In this document: positions 51,300-62,478 of the stretch, one piece after another | Numbering within the stretch: position 1 is the stretch's first letter | Layout of the letters: each line of letters opens with the position of its first letter | DNA from: Piscirickettsiaceae bacterium | GTDB lineage: Bacteria > Pseudomonadota > Gammaproteobacteria > Nitrosococcales > Methylophagaceae | DNA length: 64,000 bases | Direction of reading: 5' to 3' | Assembly (NCBI GenBank): GCA_013215805.1 | Contig: JABSQM010000005.1 | Span: 186,001-250,000, forward strand | Notes under the pieces: generated by a model | Seen by the model: only the letters and a program-made list of their open reading frames with translations | Database searches by the model: none | Told to the model about the DNA's origin: nothing | Translations under genes and position numbers: made by a program

Positions 51300-52177
51300 T
51301 TATATATTAGACAGATTTATCAGCCAAGATATTAGGATGACCTGAGGAATAGTAACTAGCAGTAAAAATAAAGCCACTTTCCACGATCTAGTTGTTTCTC
51401 GTAGAGACATGATTTCAGTGTAATCGGTATAGACTCCCGTTATTAAAAATGCAAAGCTATTTCTTGGAGCATTGGCATGTGTCAATACATCGGAAGCAAT
51501 AGGAGTAGATCCTTCTGAACAAATTTCTAAAATAGTAGCTACAATTAACGTTATTCCTAAGACGGATGATGTAGCACCAAAATAGGTTTGGAAATTATCT
51601 ATTGGCATTAATGTCCGAATAGCTGCTGCTATCAATACCCCTGATAATAACCAACGTACAATCATAATAGAATCCTTGATACCCTTACAAAGCATGGTTA
51701 TCCACCAATCTAGATCGCAATTAGTTGCTCGAAGACGTTTTTTTGCCTCAGACCAAAGTTCGAAATTATTAAATTATATTTGATTTGGATTGGAAGGCAA
51801 AGACTTAATTTTCACCAACTAATTAAATATTAATCCACTAATAATTCCTATAATCATGGAGGGCATTATAAGCAATAATGTCCATGACCATTCTATAACG
51901 AGATCAATATCACAGTTAATGATAATGAATTACAAGGACTTGCGATCAAAAAAGCCATAACTTGACCTAGGCTAGCCCCTCTTCAATATAAACGCATTGC
52001 TATCAATAAAATTCCATGGCTACATAAATCTAAAAATAATCCCATAATGGTTGCTCGTAATATACCGCTACAACTTTCTCCTCTGCCTAATGTTGATGAT
52101 ACAAATTCACGGGGTATACGTCCCAACATACCAACCAATAACATCCCAACAGCTAACCCCATCCACATACTATCCAT
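51300..52177 (-). pseudogene. Permease (YraQ/DUF318 family) pseudogene
   Basis: Two ORFs and the sequence between them make one broken gene. The N-terminal part (51986-52177) has DLCSHGILLIAMRLY, then TGA at 51983-51985. The frame goes on with RGASLGQVMAFLIASPCNSLSL, is shifted near 51898, and later reads FELWSEAKKRLRATNCDLDW into the C-terminal ORF (51300-51695), which carries ILEICSEGSTPIASDVL. Family members are predicted multi-span permeases with paired Cys-Ser motifs. At least one nonsense change and one frameshift make function unlikely. Confidence 0.8.
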
Positions 52178-52267
52178 TAAAAAAACATATAAATCCTAAC
52201 ATTTGAGCCAATTTAGAAAATATTTTAACGACATTATTTTAAAAAAAACATATCTAAGATATATCCT

Positions 52268-52390
52268 ATGACTACCAATGATAGAGCTGACCAAAACAAA
52301 ATATCCGATCGAGATTCTTTATCAACACAATCATTGCAACAGGAAGTACTATTGGATGAATATAAATTTTTACTGCGCAATGGCATATGA
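52268..52390 (+). CDS. Small ORF of unknown function
   Basis: Forty codons from ATG to TGA between the dead permease and trmB, encoding a polar peptide ending LLDEYKFLLRNGI. No ribosome-binding site is evident and no family is recognised. It could be chance or the remnant of a lost gene. Confidence 0.2.
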   Translation: MTTNDRADQNKISDRDSLSTQSLQQEVLLDEYKFLLRNGI

Positions 52391-52471
52391 ATTCCTATAA
52401 TTTTTTATTATTAAGATATTTTACGATTTCATAACATAAATGAGAACTTTTTTTCAAAAAAGATTTAATAA

Positions 52472-53158
52472 ATGATAGAAGACAAACCTCTGCGAACAGT
52501 ACGTAGTTTTGTACGTCGCGAAAGAAAATTGACACCAGGACAACGGCGTGCTTTAAATGATTTATGGTCACAACTAGGAATAGATAATAGTAATAAACTG
52601 CTTAATCTTGACGAATTATTTAATCGTAATGCGCCTAAGGTATTAGAAATTGGTTTTGGTAACGGTAAATCTCTAGCAAAAATGGCTGCGGAACAACCAG
52701 ATCAAGATTTTATTGGCGTTGAAGTATATCGACCTGGAATCGGACAATTACTTAATATGACCAGCAACCTTGGACTTAATAATCTAAAAATAGCCTATAA
52801 CGATGCGTTAGAACTACTCAATCATCAAATTATGAATAACAGTTTGGATCGGGTTCAAATATATTTTCCCGATCCATGGCATAAGAAACGTCATCACAAA
52901 CGCCGCATTATTCAAGACCAGTTTATCGAAGTCTTAGCCAATAAGATTAGATCTGGTGGTTATCTCCATATGGCAACTGACTTGCAAAATTATGCTAATC
53001 AAATGTTGGATTATGTGTCAAATAATAATAATTTTATTAATCTTGGTGATGGAATTGGCTGTATAGATAATCCATATTCTCGCCCAATGACTAAGTTTGA
53101 GCACCGTGGACTACGCCTAGGTCATACAATCTGGGATTTATTATTCAAGCGTATATAA
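52472..53158 (+). CDS. trmB: tRNA (guanine-N7-)-methyltransferase
   Basis: Methylates G46 in tRNA variable loops. The 228-residue protein has the SAM motif LEIGFGNGKSLAKMA and the diagnostic IYFPDPWHKKRHHKRR. Length and C-terminus (FEHRGLRLGHTIWDL) are normal. It converges on folC with a 98-base gap. Confidence 0.96.
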   Translation: MIEDKPLRTVRSFVRRERKLTPGQRRALNDLWSQLGIDNSNKLLNLDELFNRNAPKVLEIGFGNGKSLAKMAAEQPDQDFIGVEVYRPGIGQLLNMTSNLGLNNLKIAYNDALELLNHQIMNNSLDRVQIYFPDPWHKKRHHKRRIIQDQFIEVLANKIRSGGYLHMATDLQNYANQMLDYVSNNNNFINLGDGIGCIDNPYSRPMTKFEHRGLRLGHTIWDLLFKRI

Positions 53159-53256
53159 AGCTAAAAATAGAGAGACCATAATAAAGAAATTATTATATAT
53201 TTATAGATATGAACAGGTACTGATTCATGAACAGATCAATTTTTAAAAAATGAAGA

Positions 53257-54525
53257 TTAAAAAATTAATTTCATAACTGCCTCTACAGTATAGAATGATC
53301 CAAATATTAAAACACGGTCATTGTATTTAGCCTGAATCATAGCTTCTTTATAAGCCTCTACAACTGACTTATATGCAACAATATCATTCCCTCCCACGAT
53401 AGCCCTAATCTTATCGGCAATAATTGTATTATTCATACTTCGACTACAGTTAAGACTAGCAACTAACCAATAATCAATAACTCCTTTTAATGGCTCAATC
53501 ACCGCATTTATATCCTTATCTTTTAGCATGGATAAAACAGCATAAGTTCGCCCTTTAGTCTTTCTCTCCATTAACAATCTAGCAAGATTACATGCACCTT
53601 GATGATTATGGGTGACATCAAATATACGTTCAACATCACCTATTATCACTTGGAAGCGACCTAAAAGTTCAATATTTCTCAAACCAACTTTTATAGATGA
53701 GACATGGATACATAAACCCAATTGATTTAATAAGATAATTACCTGTAAAACAGCAGCAGCATTTTGCACTTGATAACTACCAAGAAGTGATGGTAGCGGT
53801 AATAATGGCCAGTCAATATGCGTATTATACCAATTCCAAGATTTATCATTTTCCTCAGCAAAGAAATCCTTTTCAGCTATATAACATATGGCGTCGAGTG
53901 ATTTTGAATATTCTAAGATACTTGTAGCTGGCAATTGTTCGGAAAAAACTACTGATTTATTCGATCTGATAATTCCGGCTTTCTCCATAGCAATATTTTC
54001 TCTATCATTGCCCAACCACATAGTGTGATCTAATGAAATGGATGTAATCAAAGCAATGTCCGCATCAAATAAATTTACCGCGTCTAAACGACCCCCCATA
54101 CCAACTTCCAAAATGACTATATCTGGATGATTCCGACAGAAAATATCCATTGCTGCCAAAGTGGCAAATTCAAAATAGGTTAGCGAAGAATCATTACGAG
54201 CACCATCAATTCTTTCAAATGATTGACATATCTCCTTGTCATTACAGGGCTTACAGTTAATGCGGATACGCTCATTATAACGCAATAGATGAGGCGAGGT
54301 ATATACACCAGTTCGATATCCTGATGCTCGCAAAATAGATTCAAGCATAGAAACTGATGAGCCTTTGCCATTAGTCCCAGCAACAGTTATTATGGTGAAT
54401 GGAAACTTACCTGTACCGCCGAGTTGCTTCCAAACTCGACTTATTCGCTCTAGTCCTAGATCCACCTCAGTAAAATGTAAATTTTCCTGCCACTGTAGCC
54501 ATTTCGATAAATTAGTAAATTTCAT
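53257..54525 (-). CDS. folC: Folylpolyglutamate/dihydrofolate synthase
   Basis: Adds glutamate to dihydropteroate and folates. The 422-residue protein has the Mur-ligase-type P-loop VAGTNGKGSSV, the SLDH motif, and THNHQGA. It is intact even though pabC in this window is dead. It is 15 bases after accD. Ancestrally dedD-cvpA-purF would follow, but they are 38 kb away. Confidence 0.95.
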   Translation of the reverse strand: MKFTNLSKWLQWQENLHFTEVDLGLERISRVWKQLGGTGKFPFTIITVAGTNGKGSSVSMLESILRASGYRTGVYTSPHLLRYNERIRINCKPCNDKEICQSFERIDGARNDSSLTYFEFATLAAMDIFCRNHPDIVILEVGMGGRLDAVNLFDADIALITSISLDHTMWLGNDRENIAMEKAGIIRSNKSVVFSEQLPATSILEYSKSLDAICYIAEKDFFAEENDKSWNWYNTHIDWPLLPLPSLLGSYQVQNAAAVLQVIILLNQLGLCIHVSSIKVGLRNIELLGRFQVIIGDVERIFDVTHNHQGACNLARLLMERKTKGRTYAVLSMLKDKDINAVIEPLKGVIDYWLVASLNCSRSMNNTIIADKIRAIVGGNDIVAYKSVVEAYKEAMIQAKYNDRVLIFGSFYTVEAVMKLIF

Positions 54526-54540
54526 AATATGACTATAAAC

Positions 54541-55398
54541 TTATACTGCTTCACGTTTTTGTAGAATAGTCAATAAATTAGTTAAAATATTACGCAATTT
54601 ACGGCGATCAACAATCATATCAATTGCTCCATGTTTTAATAAAAACTCGCTACGTTGAAAACTTTTTGGCAAAGTTTCACGTACCGTTTGTTCGATTACA
54701 CGAGGACCAGCAAACCCTATTAATGCTTTAGGTTCAGCAATATTTATATCACCCAACATACCTAAGCTTGCAGAAACACCACCCATAGTTGGATCTGTTA
54801 AAACGGAAATAAATGGAATTCCAGCCTTACTTAGCTGCGCCAATATTGCACTAGTTTTAGCCATTTGCATTAAGGATAGTAGGCCTTCTTGCATCCGAGC
54901 ACCGCCACTTGCAGTAAAACAGATCAATGGTATACGTTTTTTAAATGACAATTGAGCTGCACGAACAAATTTCTCTCCTACCACAGATCCCATTGACCCA
55001 CCCATAAAATTAAAGTCGAATGCAACAACAATAACTGGAAGATTATTGAGAGTTCCCTCTATCGCTAAAAGCGCATCATTCTCACCCGTATTTTTTTGAG
55101 CCTGGCTAATACGGTCTTTATATTTCTTGCTGTCTTTAAATTTTAAGGTATCAATAGGCTTGATATTGGCAGCAATTTCAACACATCCATCTTGATCAAG
55201 AAAACTCCCTAGACGTATTCTGGCATTAATACGCTGATGATACCCACATTTAGGACATACATATAAATTGCGTTCTAATTCGGCACGATATAAAATATTT
55301 TCACATGCTGAACATTTGCACCAAACACCCTCCGGGATGGAACGACTACGAGCCGTAGTACGAATCTTTGCAGGGATTAATTTCTCAAACCAACTCAT
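54541..55398 (-). CDS. accD: Acetyl-CoA carboxylase carboxyltransferase subunit beta
   Basis: Forms malonyl-CoA with AccA. It has 285 residues, with an N-terminal zinc ribbon (C29, C32, C48, C51) and the crotonase-type core with [10 protein letters not shown] and PTMGGVSAS. It lies between trpA and folC, as usual in betaproteobacteria. Confidence 0.96.
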   Translation of the reverse strand: MSWFEKLIPAKIRTTARSRSIPEGVWCKCSACENILYRAELERNLYVCPKCGYHQRINARIRLGSFLDQDGCVEIAANIKPIDTLKFKDSKKYKDRISQAQKNTGENDALLAIEGTLNNLPVIVVAFDFNFMGGSMGSVVGEKFVRAAQLSFKKRIPLICFTASGGARMQEGLLSLMQMAKTSAILAQLSKAGIPFISVLTDPTMGGVSASLGMLGDINIAEPKALIGFAGPRVIEQTVRETLPKSFQRSEFLLKHGAIDMIVDRRKLRNILTNLLTILQKREAV

Positions 55399-55428
55399 TT
55401 TATCACCTTATTGGTATTTCACAGCAGT

Positions 55429-56247
55429 TCACTTAAATATATTACGTGCATCAATTGCATAGCGCATTTTTGCCAGTAGACACACAGCAGAAATGACCAA
55501 ATTCTCTGGTCCATCCAAATTCTCCGCAATACACCGCACTAAAGCACTGCCCACTACCACAGCATCCGCAACCTCCGAGATCTTAGCTGCCGATTGGGCA
55601 TCGCTAATACCAAAACCTACGCTTACCGGTAAATTAGTGCAATTACGTAATTTTCTCAATTGATTCCTAACGCTATCCATATCCAATGCCGATACTCCGG
55701 TTACACCTTTAATAGCAACATAATAAATGAAGCCTCTAGTATATTGAGCTATTATCATCATACGTTCCTTCGAGGTAGTTGGGGATACGAGAAAAATAGT
55801 ATCAATATTATTTTCTTTCATCATGGATACATATTCATCCGATTCCTCCGGTGGCAGATCAATAATTAAGATTCCATCAACTCCAACTTGCATCGCATTT
55901 TTCGCGAATAATTCAAAACCCATGGCTTCAATAGGATTTAAGTACCCCATTAACACTACAGGTGTATATGCATTATTTTTTCTAAAATTTTTAATTATTT
56001 TAAATACATGAGCAAGATTTACATCATTTTTTAAAGCTCGTTCGCAAGCTTTCTGTATAACCGGACCATCAGATATTGGATCTGAAAAAGGAATTCCTAT
56101 CTCTAATATATCCGCTCCAGCTCCTACCAGGGCATGCATTAATGGCAAAGTCATACATGATACTGGATCGCCTGCTGTTATATAGGGAATCAGAGCTGTT
56201 TGATTATCTGCCCTTAAACCTTTAAAACATCGACTAATACGACTCAT
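55429..56247 (-). CDS. trpA: Tryptophan synthase alpha chain
   Basis: Cleaves indole-glycerol phosphate to indole. The 272-residue TIM barrel has catalytic E49 (LEIGIPFSDP) and D60 (SDGPVIQ), and the phosphate-binding GFGIS. It starts nine bases after trpB. Confidence 0.96.
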   Translation of the reverse strand: MSRISRCFKGLRADNQTALIPYITAGDPVSCMTLPLMHALVGAGADILEIGIPFSDPISDGPVIQKACERALKNDVNLAHVFKIIKNFRKNNAYTPVVLMGYLNPIEAMGFELFAKNAMQVGVDGILIIDLPPEESDEYVSMMKENNIDTIFLVSPTTSKERMMIIAQYTRGFIYYVAIKGVTGVSALDMDSVRNQLRKLRNCTNLPVSVGFGISDAQSAAKISEVADAVVVGSALVRCIAENLDGPENLVISAVCLLAKMRYAIDARNIFK

Positions 56248-56256
56248 AGTTTATCT

Positions 56257-57477
56257 TCATAATTTTACGTCAGATAATGTAGCGACAGTATGTATATCCT
56301 TATCACCACGACCTGATAAATTTACTAATAAAATTTTATCTGACGACATTGTTGGTGCTAATTTACTTGCATAAGCAAGCGCATGACTTGATTCTAGGGC
56401 CGGAATAATACCTTCCATACGTGTCAAATCATGAAATGCTTGCAATGCCTCATCATCTGTAACAACAACATAATTTACTCTGCCAATATCTTTAAGAAAA
56501 GCATGCTCCGGCCCTACTCCAGGATAGTCTAAGCCTGCTGAAATTGAATGAGTTTCAATAATCTGACCATTATCATCCTGCATCAGATAAGTACGATTAC
56601 CATGTAACACTCCCGGTCTTCCGGCGTATAATGGCGCTGCATGTTTACCAGTTTCAATTCCATAACCAGCACTTTCAACACCATACATCTCTACTTTTTC
56701 ATCTTCTATAAATGGGTGAAATAGACCTATCGCGTTTGAACCGCCACCAATACAGGCTATTAATGCATCGGGCAATCTATCAGTAGCCTCCAAAATTTGA
56801 TTACGTGCTTCGCGACCAATAATGGTCTGAAAATCACGTACTATAACTGGATATGGGTGAGGACCAGATGCTGTGCCAATAATATAAAAAGTATTGTCCA
56901 CATTAGTGGACCAATCACGTAAAGCTTCATTTAATGCATCCTTTAAAGTACTAGAACCAGATTCAACTGAAATAACCTTAGCACCTAATAATTTCATTTG
57001 GTGAACATTCCGTACTTGACGTTTTATGTCTTTCGCACCCATATAAATGATACATTTTATGCCAAGACGGGCAGCAACAGTTGCCGTTGCGACACCATGT
57101 TGGCCAGCCCCTGTTTCGGCAATAATACGTGTCTTTCCCATACGTTTAGCCAATAAAGCTTGGCCTATAGTGTTATTAACTTTATGAGAACCAGTATGAT
57201 TTAAATCTTCTCGTTTGAGATAAATTTTAGCCCCACCTATTTTTTTCATCCAATTTTGAACTAAATATATCGGAGATGGGCGACCAACAAAATTTGCTAG
57301 ATCTTTATCCATATCCGCTCGAAATTCAGTGTTATTTTGATAAAAAGTATATGCTTCTTCTAATGAGTAAATAGCTTCTATCAATGTCTCACCTACAAAT
57401 CGACCACCATAAGGACCAAAGTGCCCTTTGTGATCTGGGTATATATCATAATATTTAGTATTGACCCTGCTATCCAT
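56257..57477 (-). CDS. trpB: Tryptophan synthase beta chain
   Basis: PLP enzyme condensing indole with serine. The 406-residue protein has PLP lysine K99 in [17 protein letters not shown], and GGGSNAIG. It overlaps trpF by eight bases. Confidence 0.97.
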   Translation of the reverse strand: MDSRVNTKYYDIYPDHKGHFGPYGGRFVGETLIEAIYSLEEAYTFYQNNTEFRADMDKDLANFVGRPSPIYLVQNWMKKIGGAKIYLKREDLNHTGSHKVNNTIGQALLAKRMGKTRIIAETGAGQHGVATATVAARLGIKCIIYMGAKDIKRQVRNVHQMKLLGAKVISVESGSSTLKDALNEALRDWSTNVDNTFYIIGTASGPHPYPVIVRDFQTIIGREARNQILEATDRLPDALIACIGGGSNAIGLFHPFIEDEKVEMYGVESAGYGIETGKHAAPLYAGRPGVLHGNRTYLMQDDNGQIIETHSISAGLDYPGVGPEHAFLKDIGRVNYVVVTDDEALQAFHDLTRMEGIIPALESSHALAYASKLAPTMSSDKILLVNLSGRGDKDIHTVATLSDVKL

Positions 57478-58084
57478 CAGCCACCTCTTTCATAAAATAT
57501 CTTATCTTTTGATGATCTTTTATCCCTTTGAACCGTTCTATACCTCCACTCACATCCACAGCATAGGGTTGAACCCGTTCGATAGCCATTGCTACATTAT
57601 CGATATTTAAACCTCCAGCCAGTATAATTGGTTTATTAATCTCTTCGATTAAAGACCAGTCGAATATTTGACCTGTACCTCCTGGGACACCTAGTTGATA
57701 ACTATCCAATAGAAACGCTGATGCCGATGCATAGATATTAGTTGCCGATATCAAATCAACATTTTTACGCATCTTTATTACTTTTAAATATTTTTTGCCA
57801 AATTGCTCACAATAATCAACAGATTCATTACCATGAAATTGTAGTATATCAATTGATAACGCTTCCAGACAGGAATAGACCTGCATAGCATCTGCATCCA
57901 CAAATAAGGCTACTATATTAGTGAAGGGAGACAGGTTATGTATGATCTTTTTTGCCTGAGAAACCGTAACAAATCTAGGACTTGCTGAATGAAACACTAA
58001 ACCTAATGCATCGACACCATTATCAATTGCACATTTAGCATCTTCATAATTAGTAATGCCACAAATTTTTACACGAGTCCTCAT
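57470..58084 (-). CDS. trpF: Phosphoribosylanthranilate isomerase
   Basis: Third tryptophan step after anthranilate. The 204-residue TIM barrel has the catalytic cysteine C8 (KICGIT) and the aspartate-containing QFHGNE and DVSGGIE. trpE, trpG, trpD and trpC are not in the window, which is usual because they lie in a separate cluster in these bacteria. Confidence 0.95.
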   Translation of the reverse strand: MRTRVKICGITNYEDAKCAIDNGVDALGLVFHSASPRFVTVSQAKKIIHNLSPFTNIVALFVDADAMQVYSCLEALSIDILQFHGNESVDYCEQFGKKYLKVIKMRKNVDLISATNIYASASAFLLDSYQLGVPGGTGQIFDWSLIEEINKPIILAGGLNIDNVAMAIERVQPYAVDVSGGIERFKGIKDHQKIRYFMKEVADG

Positions 58085-58117
58085 TTAATATATAAAAGTT
58101 GTATTTAATCAAATACC

Positions 58118-58897
58118 TTAGCAAGGTACAGGAAAGTTCGACACTGTAGGTAATGAATATCGTATATGATACTCTACATTTATAAGGTACAATCCTTGTG
58201 GCGGTGATGTTATCCCAGCCTTCCCCCTGTCCTTACTTGCCAAAATTTGTTTTGCCCATTCCACCGGCATCTTTCCTTGACCAATTAATACTAACGTACC
58301 GACAATATTCCTAACCATGTGATGTAAAAATGATTGAGCAACAATATCAACGGCAATAAGATTCCCCCGACGAATAACCCTAGCAAGCTCCATAGTCTTC
58401 ATGGTATTTGTCGCCTGACAATCTTTAGCTCTAAATGCAGAAAAATCATGATAACCAATTAGTAAATTAGCAGCCTTTTGCATAAGATCTTCATCAAGTG
58501 GCTTAAAAACCCACCACATTCGATCAGCGTATATCCCAGAACGACTGGTGCGATTAATAAGTAAATAACGGTAACTTCGTCTAATCGCAGAAAATCTAGC
58601 ACTAAAATTATCATCAACATTCCTAGCCCAAATGATATTAATATCACACGGCAAATTAGTATTTAGCCCTAATATCCAGTCTCGCTCCGATCGAAATGAT
58701 GACGTGTCAAAATGAATAACCTGGCTGAGTGCATGCACTCCGCTATCAGTTCTACCCGCAACCACCATTTTAGTAGCATGCTTATCAACCTTGCTTAGAG
58801 ATTCTTGTAGACAACCCTGCACTGTCCTTTGATGAGGTTGAATTTGCCAACCTGCAAATCTAGTACCATCATACTCAATCCCTAAAGCTATTCGCAC
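58118..58897 (-). CDS. truA: tRNA pseudouridine(38-40) synthase
   Basis: Makes pseudouridine at tRNA positions 38-40. The 259-residue protein has the catalytic aspartate D51 in GRTDSGVHAL, FSARFSAIRRSYRY, and FLHHMVRNIVG. It lies upstream of trpF. Confidence 0.96.
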   Translation of the reverse strand: MRIALGIEYDGTRFAGWQIQPHQRTVQGCLQESLSKVDKHATKMVVAGRTDSGVHALSQVIHFDTSSFRSERDWILGLNTNLPCDINIIWARNVDDNFSARFSAIRRSYRYLLINRTSRSGIYADRMWWVFKPLDEDLMQKAANLLIGYHDFSAFRAKDCQATNTMKTMELARVIRRGNLIAVDIVAQSFLHHMVRNIVGTLVLIGQGKMPVEWAKQILASKDRGKAGITSPPQGLYLINVEYHIRYSLPTVSNFPVPC

Positions 58898-58912
58898 CTG
58901 CCATCCCCAGAT

Positions 58913-59065
58913 TTATAATATCCATAATATTTTAAAGCATGATTTATAATCGCGATCACCCTCAAATATAATATAACATCTATGATCCCTCGAAAAGGCA
59001 TATAACTATCATGTAATGTAATATTGATTATAAAATGAGGATTAGATCATATCTAATTGAGACTT
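58913..59065 (-). pseudogene. Probable FimV C-terminal remnant
   Basis: FimV, a peptidoglycan-binding pilus-assembly protein, lies between asd and truA in betaproteobacteria. Here the minus strand reads SQLDMI, then HDSYMPFRGIIDVI, then FEGDRDYKSCFKIL before a TAA at 58913-58915, across shifted frames. This resembles the conserved tail KLDLA-AYI-MGD-GAR-ILEEV-EGD-Q-A--LL. The rest of the gene is gone. The call depends on position and short similarity. Confidence 0.35.
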
Positions 59066-59665
59066 GATCGATTTAATCAACGTTAAAACTGATACATTTC
59101 TCCAAATGACTCGCATGACCTATTAAGGCGTAGAAACTATTCTTCTCACAACACTCATGATGAATAATCTGCATTTGTCACAAGATAAGGTCAAGCATAT
59201 ATATTTACTGCTTTCATCACATCCTTGATTTTAACTTAAAACCATTTTCATATCAGTCGATATATGCCTTAGTATCCACTAATATCTGAATTATATTTGA
59301 GATCTACAGACAATAATATTACTATTATTTGAAAACTAATAATGATAATTTATATATAATCCTTTGATAAATTTAATTAATTTCTTTCATGGCACCTTCT
59401 ACAATACATTAAAAAGCCATTATCTTAAGCAAGGATTGATTACCATAATCATTACAATTAATTTTACAAAAATATAGTACACAATAATTTATGATAAATA
59501 TATTATCAATACAATTACTACCGTCCGTTTAACATCACGTGATTATATATAAAATTAAGAAGAATTTCAATCCACAACGACTAAATCTGCCTCTATAATT
59601 TTTTCTTCATACTAACTGCTCAGCACAATGTTAGTTTGTAGGTATCATATATTGCCCATCAAGGT
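59066..59665. other. Non-coding gap between the fimV remnant and asd
   Basis: No gene, repeat or RNA can be supported. It probably held the rest of fimV. Confidence 0.45.
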
Positions 59666-60688
59666 TCACAGGTACTCTTTGACTAAAATTTCTGCTATTT
59701 GAACACTATTCAATGCTGCTCCTTTACGCAAATTATCTGCGACAATCCATAAATTCAAGCCATTTGAGTAAGATACGTCCTCTCTAATTCGCCCCACATA
59801 AACGAAATCACTACCAGAGGCCTCGGATACAGCTGTAGGATAACCACTATCACTATGTTCATCCAATACAAGAACACCTTGAGATTTTGATAGCAATTTA
59901 CGTGCATCAACGGCCATTAACTTACGCTTAGTTTCTATATGAAGTGCTTCTGAATGGCCATAAAATACTGGAACTCGTACTGCTGTAGGGTTAATTAGGA
60001 TAGTATCATCGCCCATAATTTTTTGGGTTTCCCATACCATTTTCATCTCTTCACTAGTATAGCCATTTTCTTCAAAAAAGCCAATATGAGGCAATACATT
60101 AAATGCAATTTGTTTGGGGAAAACAGCCCTCTCTACCGGACGTCCATTTAACAATGATGCGGATTGCTTAGCTAACTCATTCATTGCCCGTTTACCAGCC
60201 CCAGATACGGCTTGATAAGTACATACATTTACCCGAGTAATGCCAACAGCATCATAAATTGGCTTTAATACTAACATCATTTGTATAGTTGAACAATTGG
60301 GATTAGCAATGATTCCGTGATTTTTATAATCTGAAATAGCACTACCATTTACTTCTGGTACAACCAGAGGTATCTCATCGTCGCAACGAAATTGTGAGGT
60401 ATTATCAATGACAATACAACCAGCAGCAGCAGCTTTGGGGGCATATTCTTCCGATACCTTAGAGCCAGGCGAAAATAATCCCACCTGTACTTTAGAGAAG
60501 TCAAATTTTGCCAAATCCTCAACGTCAAGTATTTTATTGCCAAATTTAGCACCAATACCCACTGAACGTTCACTTGCTAACGCATATATTTTACCTACTG
60601 GAAATTTTCTCTTATGCAAAATATCCAACATTGTTTCACCAACTGCCCCAGTTGCTCCCACCACAGCAATGTCAACTTTTTTACTCAC
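59666..60688 (-). CDS. asd: Aspartate-semialdehyde dehydrogenase
   Basis: Makes aspartate semialdehyde for lysine, diaminopimelate, threonine and methionine. The 340-residue protein has VGATGAVGE at the NADP site and the catalytic cysteine C132 in NPNCSTIQ. It supplies the substrate for DapA and follows leuB by 36 bases. Confidence 0.96.
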   Translation of the reverse strand: MSKKVDIAVVGATGAVGETMLDILHKRKFPVGKIYALASERSVGIGAKFGNKILDVEDLAKFDFSKVQVGLFSPGSKVSEEYAPKAAAAGCIVIDNTSQFRCDDEIPLVVPEVNGSAISDYKNHGIIANPNCSTIQMMLVLKPIYDAVGITRVNVCTYQAVSGAGKRAMNELAKQSASLLNGRPVERAVFPKQIAFNVLPHIGFFEENGYTSEEMKMVWETQKIMGDDTILINPTAVRVPVFYGHSEALHIETKRKLMAVDARKLLSKSQGVLVLDEHSDSGYPTAVSEASGSDFVYVGRIREDVSYSNGLNLWIVADNLRKGAALNSVQIAEILVKEYL

Positions 60689-60724
60689 TATTTTATCCGA
60701 TATTTAAATATATTTATTATTATT

Positions 60725-61795
60725 TCATAACGCTGCAACAACGGCATCACCCATTTCATGGGTGCTGACCTTAGTCATACCTTCTGAATATATATCCACC
60801 GTACGAAAACCCTCATCCAATACTACATTTACTGCCTTTTCAATTAGATCAGCCATTTGTGGATGACCTAGGGTGTAACGCAACATCATTGCTACAGATA
60901 GGATCGCAGCTAAAGGATTAGCTACATTCCGACCAGCAATGTCGGGTGCCGAGCCATGGATTGGTTCATACATACCTTTGCCATTATTATCCAATGATGC
61001 AGACGGTAACATACCGATTGACCCAGTTAAAGTTGCAGCACAATCTGACAAAATATCACCAAACATATTAGTGGTTACAATAACATCAAATTGTTTTGGT
61101 GCACAAATGAGCTGCATTGCTGCATTATCGACATACATGTGATTTAACCTCACATTCACATAATTTTTAGATAATTTTGTCATAGTGTCACGCCATAACT
61201 TTGTACATTCTAATACATTAGCTTTATCAACCGAACATACATGACCTCGACGTTTTTGAGCAATATTAAATGCAACTTTACCGATACGAATAATCTCACT
61301 TTCTTTATATACTAATGTATTAAATCCCTCCTTTTCACCATTACTCAAAATACGAATACCCCTTGGCTCACCAAAATAGATACCTCCAGTCAATTCTCGT
61401 ACAATCATTAAATCAAGACCACGAACAAATTCTGGTTTTAGGGATGATGCATTCTCCAATTGAGGGTACAAAATAGCTGGGCGCAAATTGGCAAACAAAT
61501 CTAAGAACGAACGTATACCTAGCAAACCTCTTTCAGGACGCATATTAATATCTAAGCCATCCCATTTATATCCACCAACAGCACCCAATAATATGCCATC
61601 AGCTTCTTGAGAAATTGCTAAGGTCTCATCTGGCAAAGGCGTACCAGTTTCATCATAGGCCGCGCCACCTATCAAAGAATGATTTAGCTCAATATCCAGG
61701 CCATATAATTGCAACCTCTCAAGAACCTTTATTGCTTCCGCAATTATTTCAGGACCAATTCCATCCCCAGATAGTATTGCTATCCGTTTTGTCAT
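60725..61795 (-). CDS. leuB: 3-isopropylmalate dehydrogenase
   Basis: Oxidative decarboxylation step of leucine synthesis. The 356-residue protein begins with [10 protein letters not shown] and has [12 protein letters not shown] and the metal and NAD motifs [13 protein letters not shown] and HGSAPDIAG. It is 44 bases after leuD. Confidence 0.96.
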   Translation of the reverse strand: MTKRIAILSGDGIGPEIIAEAIKVLERLQLYGLDIELNHSLIGGAAYDETGTPLPDETLAISQEADGILLGAVGGYKWDGLDINMRPERGLLGIRSFLDLFANLRPAILYPQLENASSLKPEFVRGLDLMIVRELTGGIYFGEPRGIRILSNGEKEGFNTLVYKESEIIRIGKVAFNIAQKRRGHVCSVDKANVLECTKLWRDTMTKLSKNYVNVRLNHMYVDNAAMQLICAPKQFDVIVTTNMFGDILSDCAATLTGSIGMLPSASLDNNGKGMYEPIHGSAPDIAGRNVANPLAAILSVAMMLRYTLGHPQMADLIEKAVNVVLDEGFRTVDIYSEGMTKVSTHEMGDAVVAAL

Positions 61796-61839
61796 TAATA
61801 TCTCAATATAATTTTAAACTTTAAGAAAAAGTATGTAGT

Positions 61840-62478
61840 TCATAAGAATAACCATGGAGTTTCTTGCTTACGATGTCTTTCATAATCCATAATATCATTA
61901 GCATGTCGTAAAATTAGATCAATATCATCAAGTCCATTTAATAAGCTATTTTTTTTGAATTCATCTATATCAAACGATATTTTTTCATGATTAGGAAGCA
62001 CAAGTACCTGATTTTTTAAATTAATAGTAAGTTGATAGCCATGCGTCAGTTTAACATCCACAAATAATTTATTTACTACACCTTCGGCTAACGTAATGGC
62101 TAGGATACCGTTCTTAACAGTGTTATTAAAAAAGATATCTGCGAAACTTGGAGCAATTACAACTTTAATGCCAAAATCATTCAACGCCCAAACAGCATGC
62201 TCACGACTTGAACCACACCCAAAATTTTCTCTGGCTAACAAAATAGTGCCACCACGATAACGAGATTTATTTAATATGAATTCTGGGTTTAAAGGTCTAT
62301 TTGAGCAATCCTTACCAGGTTCACCATGGTCAAGATAACGCCATGCGTCAAATAAATTAGGCCCCAAGCCATTGCGTGTAACTGATTTGAGAAACTGCTT
62401 AGGAATGATAGAATCGGTATCCACATTCAGTCTATCCAATGGAATAACGATGCCCATTTCCAATATGAATGTTTGCAT
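61840..62478 (-). CDS. leuD: 3-isopropylmalate dehydratase small subunit
   Basis: Small subunit of isopropylmalate isomerase. The 212-residue protein has the swivel-domain motifs IPKQFLK and [12 protein letters not shown]. Its partner leuC normally lies directly upstream but is not recognisable in the 1.4 kb before it. Confidence 0.95.
   Translation of the reverse strand: MQTFILEMGIVIPLDRLNVDTDSIIPKQFLKSVTRNGLGPNLFDAWRYLDHGEPGKDCSNRPLNPEFILNKSRYRGGTILLARENFGCGSSREHAVWALNDFGIKVVIAPSFADIFFNNTVKNGILAITLAEGVVNKLFVDVKLTHGYQLTINLKNQVLVLPNHEKISFDIDEFKKNSLLNGLDDIDLILRHANDIMDYERHRKQETPWLFL

Noticed and set aside
51983-51985. TGA read as tryptophan (recoding)
   Set aside because: TGA ends intact genes such as dksA, so it is a normal stop codon here.
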